Source: Firmicutes bacterium UBA5389
Lineage (GTDB): Bacteria > Bacillota > DTU025
NCBI GenBank assembly: GCA_002409965.1
Contig: DHON01000048.1
Span: forward strand, 1 to 37,545
Length of the DNA stretch: 37,545 bases
Direction of reading: 5' to 3'
Within the stretch, counting starts at the first letter, position 1; each line of letters opens with the position of its first letter. The notes beneath the pieces are model-generated. The model saw only the letters and a list, made by a program, of their open reading frames with translations. It made no database searches and had not been told where the DNA came from. The translations under genes were made by a program, and so were the position numbers. Shown here in pieces: positions 32,237 through 37,545 of the stretch.

Positions 32237-35200
32237 TCAATGCACCCCCTTACGACTTAGCCTATGTCCAACCTCGTCCATAAGCTCATAGATAATGGGA
32301 ATCACAAACAGCGTAAGGAACGTGGCAGTGGCAAGCCCCCCCATAACCGTCAACGCCAACGGACGCTCCATCTCAGAACCTGCGCCGCGCCCCAGTGCCA
32401 AAGGAACCAGGCCCAGTATCGTAGTGAGCGCAGTCATCAGGATGGGACGGAGTCGTGCAAGGCTTGCCTTCTTGACCGCTTCCGATGTACCCATGCCCGT
32501 TGCCTTGAGCTGATTTATGAAATCTACCATTACTATACCGTTGTTGACCACCACACCCGCAAGCACGATGAGCCCGATTATGGCTGTAACACTGATGCTC
32601 TCCCCAGCCAGGACAAGAATGCCTATTGCCCCGATGGCCGCGAGCGGCATGGTGAACATTATTATGAACGGATATAAGAGCGACTCGTATTGCACGGCCA
32701 TGACCATGTAGACCAGCACTACAGCCAGCCACAGGGCCAGTTTCAGTTCAGACAGCGATTCGTCGATAGCTCTCTTCGAGCCCCCGAGCACGACATCGAT
32801 TCCGGGAGGCGCCTCCACCTCGCGCGCGGCAGCCAGCGCCAACTCGCCGGCACGTGAGAACTTCACGCCGCGGAATGCGATGCGAACCATGACATACTGC
32901 CGACCGTTGCGCCTGTATATGGTCATCGGACCTTCAATGACCTGCGGTGTCGCCACGCGCCCGACCAACACCTCGGTGGACGGAGCAAGCAGCGACGACC
33001 CCGCCGAGCCGGACGCCCGAGCGGCAGCTGAGGCGTTGCTCCCCATCTGGCTGGCGCTCTGCATGATGCTGGAGCTGCCGAAAGACGAGCTTATGGGCAT
33101 ATCCAGCACAGACTCGAGCGTGGGAACCCCGTCCGATGCAGGCTTGACGATAACCGGGATCAGCTCGCCGCCTCGCTCTACGTAGGTCACTGTAGTGCCC
33201 AGCATGGCGGTGCGGACTCCCAGCCCCACCTGCCCCACTGTCATCGACCCCATCAAAGCCCGAGTGGGGTTCACGCTGAGCAAGATCACGGGCTGCAGAT
33301 CCTGCGCTGATGACGAGACTTCCACGAACTCTGGCACCTCGCGCAACCGCTCGGATACTTCAGACGCATACGCCGCCAGCTCCCTGGAATCGGAACCCAT
33401 AACTTCAAGGGCGACCCTAGTGCCGAACAGATCTACCTGCCCACCGGTGAGCCCGCCGTACCCGCTGGTGTCCACAGTACACTCCAAGTCGGGGTATTCC
33501 TCCTGGGTTTCGGCGATAGCAGCGCGGACAAAGTCGGCGGCCTGAGCGACCGGCGTCTGAACGGGGCCTTCGCGGAGCAGCGCAACGCTGATCGCAGCCG
33601 AATTGGCCCCCGCGTTGGAGGCCATGGCCAGAAAATCATCGCCTCCGGTGGAGCCCACCTCGGCTGTAACGTGCTCAACTCCAGGCATCTCCACAAGCTT
33701 GCTTTCCAACAGCATTGAAACCTGATTGGTAACATCGGTAGGCGTCCCGGCCGGCATGTGCAAGCTCACGTCAACCCGGCCCATGTCCATGTCCTTGAAC
33801 AGCTCCACTCCGAGATGAGGGTACGCTACTATGGCCGCCGCTACCGCCGCTCCTACTAGAGCCAGTACCGCCCGCCGGTTGCGCAGGGTCCAAACCAGAG
33901 CCCGCTCGTAGCTTGCGATCAGCGTCCAACGACCGCTGTATCTGAGCTCGAACCCGGACGATGCCGCAACCGCATCCGAGAAGCCCTTCGGCGCCGCTCC
34001 CCCGCCCAAGCGCGCAAGCATGCTGGCCAGCAGAGGGACTACGGTGAGGGCAACGGCCAGCGATGCCAGGAGCGAGAATGTGACGGTCATGGCCAGGTCG
34101 CGGAAGATGCTTCCGACCATGCCCTGTATGAACAGAACGGGCACAAACACCCCAACGGTTGTCATCGTGGAACCCACTATGGCCGCCCCGACCTCACGGG
34201 TGCCGTTCACAGCCGCCGTTCGGGGCGGATCGCCGAGCTCTTGACGCCTGTATATGCTCTCGAGCACCACAATGGAGTTGTCGACCAGCATGCCGATGCC
34301 CAGAGCCAACCCACCCAGGGTCATCAGGTTGACGCTGAGCTTCCCAGCGTACATCAGCACGAACGCGAAGACTACAGAGAGCGGAATCGATACTGCGACG
34401 ATGAGCGTACTCCCCACATGGCGCAAGAAAACGTACAGCACAGTAATGGCGAGGACCGCACCGATGACCAGGTTGCTGGTGAGATCGTTGATGGACCTCG
34501 TAATGTAGGTCGACTGGTCGAACACATGCGCAACCGAGATATCGTTACGGCTGTCGAGGAGTCTGTCGAGAACCTGGTTTACACGCCTGGCCGTGGTGAC
34601 AGTATTCTGACCGGACTGCTTGTACACGAGCAGCATTACGGACGAGTTGCCGTCCACTCGGGCATAGCCTTCAGTCTTCTGAAACCTCTCCTCTACCGTT
34701 GCAACGTCTCCGATAGTCGTCAAAAACGATGGCATCAAAAAGGACAGACCCATGAGGCCGCCCAGCTTGGGTTGGTCGGTTTCGGGCTCTCTGGGCCTGG
34801 TATTCATGCCGATAGTAAGAGATGATATCTCTTCCGCCGACCGGAATTTCGCGCCTACCCGGGTCTGATAGCGCACGCCGTCGTCGACCACCACGCCCGC
34901 AGGCACCGACAAGTTCTGCAGGGCAATGAGCTGCTGAAGCAGGAGCGGACTGAGGCCGGCATCGGCCAGCTTCTCGTGGTCGTACTCGACGGCGATCACG
35001 CGGTCGGCCCCGCCGCTTATGGAGACGCCGGCCACGCCGTCAACCCGTTCGATCTCCGGCTTGACGATCTCTCGAGCCACTCGGGTGACCTCGCCTAGGT
35101 CCCCCGCGGCGCCCACTGTCAGCATCATCAGCGGAAGCTGCGATGGGTCGATGAGGCTGACTATGGGGTCCTGAACGCCTTCGGGAAGTTGGTACCTGAT

Positions 35201-35542
35201 CCTGTCCATGCCGGCCCGAATCTCTTCCTGCATAGAACCGAGGTCCGACCCCCAGTTGAACTCGGCGAGGCTGACTGACACGTTCTCCATACTGGTGGAC
35301 GTGACAGCCTTGATGTTGCGAGCCGACTTGAGAGAACGCTCCACAGGCACAGTAATCAGGCTGTCGACTGTTTCGGGGTCGGCGTTAGGGTATACAGTGA
35401 CGACTACTGCCATCGGCAGGTTCATCTCGGGCAGGAGATCCAAACCGATCCTGCTGAGCGAGAGAAAGCCGAACAGGAGGCACGCCGCAACAGCTATGGT
35501 TACCGTTATCGGCCTGCGCACTGAGTATTCCGCTATGTTCAA
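32237..35542 (-). CDS. RND family efflux permease (AcrB/HAE1 type)
   Basis: A 1101-residue inner-membrane pump with the full AcrB layout: an N-terminal helix (MNIAEYSVRRPITVTIAVAACLLFG), two large periplasmic loops, and two sets of membrane helices. Proton-relay helix 4 reads GIGMLVDNSIVVLESIYRR, with Asn in place of the second Asp of AcrB (LVDDA), seen in many distant relatives. The second half has the matching GLIVLAGVVVNNGIVMVDFIN. The start is a TTG with GGGGGG 7 bases upstream. A Ser/Ala-rich loop (SSSIMQSASQMGSNASAAARASGS) sits in the periplasmic part. No adaptor (membrane-fusion) gene is present next to it. Confidence 0.94.
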   Translation of the reverse strand: MNIAEYSVRRPITVTIAVAACLLFGFLSLSRIGLDLLPEMNLPMAVVVTVYPNADPETVDSLITVPVERSLKSARNIKAVTSTSMENVSVSLAEFNWGSDLGSMQEEIRAGMDRIRYQLPEGVQDPIVSLIDPSQLPLMMLTVGAAGDLGEVTRVAREIVKPEIERVDGVAGVSISGGADRVIAVEYDHEKLADAGLSPLLLQQLIALQNLSVPAGVVVDDGVRYQTRVGAKFRSAEEISSLTIGMNTRPREPETDQPKLGGLMGLSFLMPSFLTTIGDVATVEERFQKTEGYARVDGNSSVMLLVYKQSGQNTVTTARRVNQVLDRLLDSRNDISVAHVFDQSTYITRSINDLTSNLVIGAVLAITVLYVFLRHVGSTLIVAVSIPLSVVFAFVLMYAGKLSVNLMTLGGLALGIGMLVDNSIVVLESIYRRQELGDPPRTAAVNGTREVGAAIVGSTMTTVGVFVPVLFIQGMVGSIFRDLAMTVTFSLLASLAVALTVVPLLASMLARLGGGAAPKGFSDAVAASSGFELRYSGRWTLIASYERALVWTLRNRRAVLALVGAAVAAAIVAYPHLGVELFKDMDMGRVDVSLHMPAGTPTDVTNQVSMLLESKLVEMPGVEHVTAEVGSTGGDDFLAMASNAGANSAAISVALLREGPVQTPVAQAADFVRAAIAETQEEYPDLECTVDTSGYGGLTGGQVDLFGTRVALEVMGSDSRELAAYASEVSERLREVPEFVEVSSSAQDLQPVILLSVNPTRALMGSMTVGQVGLGVRTAMLGTTVTYVERGGELIPVIVKPASDGVPTLESVLDMPISSSFGSSSIMQSASQMGSNASAAARASGSAGSSLLAPSTEVLVGRVATPQVIEGPMTIYRRNGRQYVMVRIAFRGVKFSRAGELALAAAREVEAPPGIDVVLGGSKRAIDESLSELKLALWLAVVLVYMVMAVQYESLLYPFIIMFTMPLAAIGAIGILVLAGESISVTAIIGLIVLAGVVVNNGIVMVDFINQLKATGMGTSEAVKKASLARLRPILMTALTTILGLVPLALGRGAGSEMERPLALTVMGGLATATFLTLFVIPIIYELMDEVGHRLSRKGVH

Positions 35543-35570
35543 TGAGGTTCCCCCCTAAGGCTGTGGACCG

Positions 35571-36320
35571 TCACTTTACATCGGTAATCCGGGTGCCCTT
35601 TGGAAGCTCCCGGAGTTTGATCGTATTGAGCTTCAGATTGACCTTGAGGTTGTTGATGGTTATGGAGGCCGTAAGCTTACCCTGGCCATCGAAGGCCTCG
35701 ACCTTGCGGACCATGAGGGTCTCGCAGTCTACCCAGACCAGCTGGTAGCCCTCAACGTCCATCTTGGGGCGGGTCTGCACCACGTGGTGAGGAAGTCGGT
35801 CGAACTTGTCTTGCCGCAGGTACTTGAAGGTCATCATCCCTGCGGGGTCCATAGACAGCAGGTTGTCGAGGTCGAACGACCCCATATCCAAGCCCAACTG
35901 GGCCGCTATCGTGGCTGACCTGCCCCTGTATGCCTGACCAGTCACAGGCATGTACACTGTGGTGATGTCTTTCTTCATGTCGAGTATCACTATCTGCCCC
36001 TCGAACACCTGGTGCTGGGTAATCTCCATCCGCGTGATGTTGCTGCTCCTGTCGGCGCTGACCCGAATGGTCATGTTGATCGGATTCTTGCTCGACGAAT
36101 CGGAGAACGATGCAACGATGTCAGCCTGAACCGTCTGGATTTCCTTAAGCTTCTCCGCGACTTTAGCCGCGATTTCGTCGCCTGTGGGAGCGGCCGGCGC
36201 TCCTTGAACGGCGTTAGCGGCAGATATCGATATCACAAATAGTACTGCAAGTGCAAGTACTCTTGCGGCGAGTACCGCACTTCGCCGGCTGGCATGGTGA
36301 TCGAACTCCGGACATCCCAC
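35571..36320 (-). CDS. LolA-like outer-membrane lipoprotein carrier
   Basis: A periplasmic protein of 249 residues in the LolA/LppX-like fold family, which carries lipoproteins or lipids across the periplasm. After a signal peptide (core near RVLALAVLFVISISAANA), it shows the family pattern VQADIVASFSD, ITRMEITQHQV, IVILDMKKDITTVYMP, and the end ITINNLKVNLKLNTIKL. There is no lipobox, so it should be soluble. I prefer the GTG at 36320, with GGGGG 8 bases upstream; a TTG 5 codons earlier is possible. It is the first gene after the consensus promoter at 36375-36404 and is followed, after 28 bases, by the RND pump. Confidence 0.8.
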   Translation of the reverse strand: MGCPEFDHHASRRSAVLAARVLALAVLFVISISAANAVQGAPAAPTGDEIAAKVAEKLKEIQTVQADIVASFSDSSSKNPINMTIRVSADRSSNITRMEITQHQVFEGQIVILDMKKDITTVYMPVTGQAYRGRSATIAAQLGLDMGSFDLDNLLSMDPAGMMTFKYLRQDKFDRLPHHVVQTRPKMDVEGYQLVWVDCETLMVRKVEAFDGQGKLTASITINNLKVNLKLNTIKLRELPKGTRITDVK

Positions 36321-36374
36321 AGGTAGTGCCCCCAATCACTGCAACTAGAGGAACATGAACTGCGTGCCATAGCC

Positions 36375-36404
36375 ATTATAGGCATCGCGGAAAACCCCTG
36401 TCAA
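36375..36404 (-). promoter_or_regulatory. Consensus promoter of the LolA-RND operon
   Basis: On the minus strand, a perfect TTGACA (36399-36404) and a perfect TATAAT (36375-36380) are 18 bases apart. The -35 element overlaps the ttcA stop codon. Transcription should start near 36368, about 48 bases before the GTG. Confidence 0.9.
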
Positions 36405-37165
36405 CAAAGGTCCTGCCTGTTATGACGCCCAATGGACGGCCATAGTTCCACATCGTCGCCATCGCGCATGGACGCCATAAGGTTCGCCCGAACCATCTTG
36501 TTTTCTCTGGTGAGTTCGAGCAGGAGCCGCTTCACTCTTGCCCGCGTGGTTTGACCCGAATAAGGGCAGCAGGTGGGAATGGCCTCTATGCCCGCCCTTT
36601 TGACGGCCTTGATCACGTCTTTTTCGGAGAGATACATCATGGGGCGGATCACCGTGATGCCCGTTCGCGTCAGATAAGTCTTCCATGGCAGCGTACAGAG
36701 CTTGCCGGAGTACAGGATACTCATGAGGAACGTCTCCATGGCATCGTCCTCGTGATGAGCGAGGGCGACCTTGCTGAACCCATTCTCGGACGCGAAACGA
36801 TTCATGGCTGCCCGACGAAAATACGAGCAGACCGCGCATGGGTTGGCCTTGTCACGGCGCTCCTCGATTACCTGCGCGATCTTTGTAGACACCAGATGAT
36901 GAGGGACCCCCATGGCATCGCACGCCGCTTTCAGCTTGTCGATGTCGAATGGGCCCGGAAAACCTATGTCCACAGTGACCGCTTCGACCGTGAACGGAAT
37001 GCTGGAGTACGAGCGGAGTAGGCTCAGCGCATAGACCAGGAACATGCTGTCTTTCCCGCCCGACAGCCCAATGAGGATCGCATCGCCCGGCTCGATCAAG
37101 TTGAACTCGTAGATGGCGCGCCACAGCTTCGTGTGGTACGGCTTGGAGAGGCAGTTCTTGAGCAC
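36401..37165 (-). CDS. ttcA: TtcA-like tRNA 2-thiolation enzyme (PP-loop)
   Basis: A 254-residue ATP-pyrophosphatase of the TtcA/TtuA family. It has the PP-loop SGGKDS (residues 35-40), a paired cysteine motif C110xxC113 (NPCAVCSYFRR), and the family segment KVALAHHEDDAMETFLM followed by a third cysteine near PTCCPYSG. These cysteines hold an iron-sulfur cluster in characterised members. TtcA makes 2-thiocytidine at position 32 of some tRNAs. Start is the GTG at 37165 with AGGTGAT about 6 bases upstream. It follows tRNA-Ser(GCT) by 86 bases and may share its transcript. TtuA-type activity is a less likely alternative. Confidence 0.85.
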   Translation of the reverse strand: MLKNCLSKPYHTKLWRAIYEFNLIEPGDAILIGLSGGKDSMFLVYALSLLRSYSSIPFTVEAVTVDIGFPGPFDIDKLKAACDAMGVPHHLVSTKIAQVIEERRDKANPCAVCSYFRRAAMNRFASENGFSKVALAHHEDDAMETFLMSILYSGKLCTLPWKTYLTRTGITVIRPMMYLSEKDVIKAVKRAGIEAIPTCCPYSGQTTRARVKRLLLELTRENKMVRANLMASMRDGDDVELWPSIGRHNRQDLC

Positions 37166-37251
37166 GGGCTGATCACCTGCACAATGAAAACTGGCATGAC
37201 CTCCAGCTTACGCCGGGCCATGCCGCAGGACATGGGACACGTATTTGAATC

Positions 37252-37342
37252 TGGCGGAGAGAGGGGGATTCGAACCCCCGCTAGGGTTTCCCCTACTAAT
37301 GGTTTAGCAAACCATCCCCTTCAGCCGCTTGGGTATCTCTCC
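37252..37342 (-). tRNA. tRNA-Ser(GCT)
   Basis: A class II tRNA with encoded CCA and acceptor stem GGAGAGA/TCTCTCC. The anticodon stem encloses the loop TTGCTAA, giving anticodon GCT. Position 32 is T, not C, so it should not be a 2-thiocytidine substrate of the TtcA encoded downstream. Confidence 0.96.
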
Positions 37343-37378
37343 GCTAAAGCTGAAACCGGACTATGCTCTTCTCGATTC

Positions 37379-37467
37379 TGGCGGAGGGGGTGGGATTCGA
37401 ACCCACGGCCCATTGCTGAGACACCGGTTTTCAAGACCGGCTCCATAAACCACTCGGACACCCCTCC
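37379..37467 (-). tRNA. tRNA-Ser(TGA)
   Basis: A class II tRNA with encoded CCA and acceptor stem GGAGGGG/CCCCTCC. The anticodon stem CCGGT/ACCGG encloses the loop CTTGAAA, giving anticodon TGA. It is the first gene after the promoter at 37485-37513. Confidence 0.96.
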
Positions 37468-37484
37468 AGCGCGACGCTAAAGAG

Positions 37485-37513
37485 AGTATATACCGCACTG
37501 CAGCGTGCGTCAA
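37485..37513 (-). promoter_or_regulatory. Promoter for the right-hand tRNA-Ser pair
   Basis: On the minus strand, TTGACG (37508-37513) and TATACT (37485-37490) are 17 bases apart; tRNA-Ser(TGA) begins 18 bases after the -10 element. Confidence 0.85.
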
Positions 37514-37545
37514 GGCACCATCCCCAGCGCCCAGCAGTTCCGCAA

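Noticed and set aside
1..37545. Mobile element, prophage or CRISPR array
   Set aside because: No transposase, integrase or phage genes, no spaced direct repeats and no cas genes were seen.

Overview
The window looks like a stretch of chromosome from a high-GC, diderm (outer-membrane-bearing) member of the Firmicutes/Bacillota, in the style of Limnochordia-like lineages. Two lines of evidence support this. First, the left end keeps the Bacillus-type order on the minus strand: tadA, two tRNA-Ser genes, a large Alu-domain SRP RNA, dnaX, ybaB, recR, a DUF2508 (yaaL-like) gene, then a consensus promoter and leader pointing off the left edge toward what should be an rRNA operon. Second, the rest of the window is full of envelope genes that only make sense with an outer membrane: a secretin, several beta-barrels, a PorV-like barrel, a SprA-like giant barrel, a LolA-like carrier and an RND pump. 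No transposase, integrase, phage gene or CRISPR array was seen. The exact lineage is inferred.

Layout. 1-4334 (minus): information-processing block. 4417-5655 (plus): SagB-type nitroreductase and a zinc-ribbon protein. 5754-15177 (minus): seven-gene envelope cluster running transglutaminase-like protein, two secreted proteins sharing a C-terminal module, a duplicated DUF916-like periplasmic protein, orphan secretin, beta-barrel protein, and a truncated histidine-kinase-like sensor with Tyr in place of the phospho-acceptor His. 15618-16844 (plus): a small unknown gene and a lipoprotein. 16962-18755 (minus): phosphoglucomutase. 18849-19574 (plus): promoter, tRNA-Arg(ACG), tRNA-Arg(CCT), terminator, then two tiny paralogous membrane proteins of 42 and 39 residues. 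19636-28856 (minus): a three-gene set reminiscent of type IX secretion, made of a subtilisin with a FlgD/type-A-like C-terminal domain, a PorV/UPF0164 barrel and a 1400-residue SprA-like barrel with an embedded propeller. 29182-36320 (minus): five genes (LolA-like, RND permease, barrel, MATE, small membrane protein) behind a TTGACA-N18-TATAAT promoter and closed by a terminator. 36401-37513 (minus): ttcA and two more tRNA-Ser genes behind their own promoter.

How the genes fit together. The dnaX-ybaB-recR-yaaL group with tadA and the RNAs is housekeeping. The three envelope clusters probably build, export to and traffic across the outer membrane. The most interesting possibilities are the protease/PorV/SprA-like trio as a type IX-like export route outside Bacteroidota, and the LolA-RND-barrel operon, which has no periplasmic adaptor gene, as a route for lipids or lipoproteins to the outer membrane. 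The four tRNA-Ser genes (GGA, CGA, GCT, TGA) lie in two pairs on the same strand on either side of the envelope region, which suggests, but does not prove, that this DNA was inserted into an ancestral tRNA-Ser/tadA/dnaX locus.
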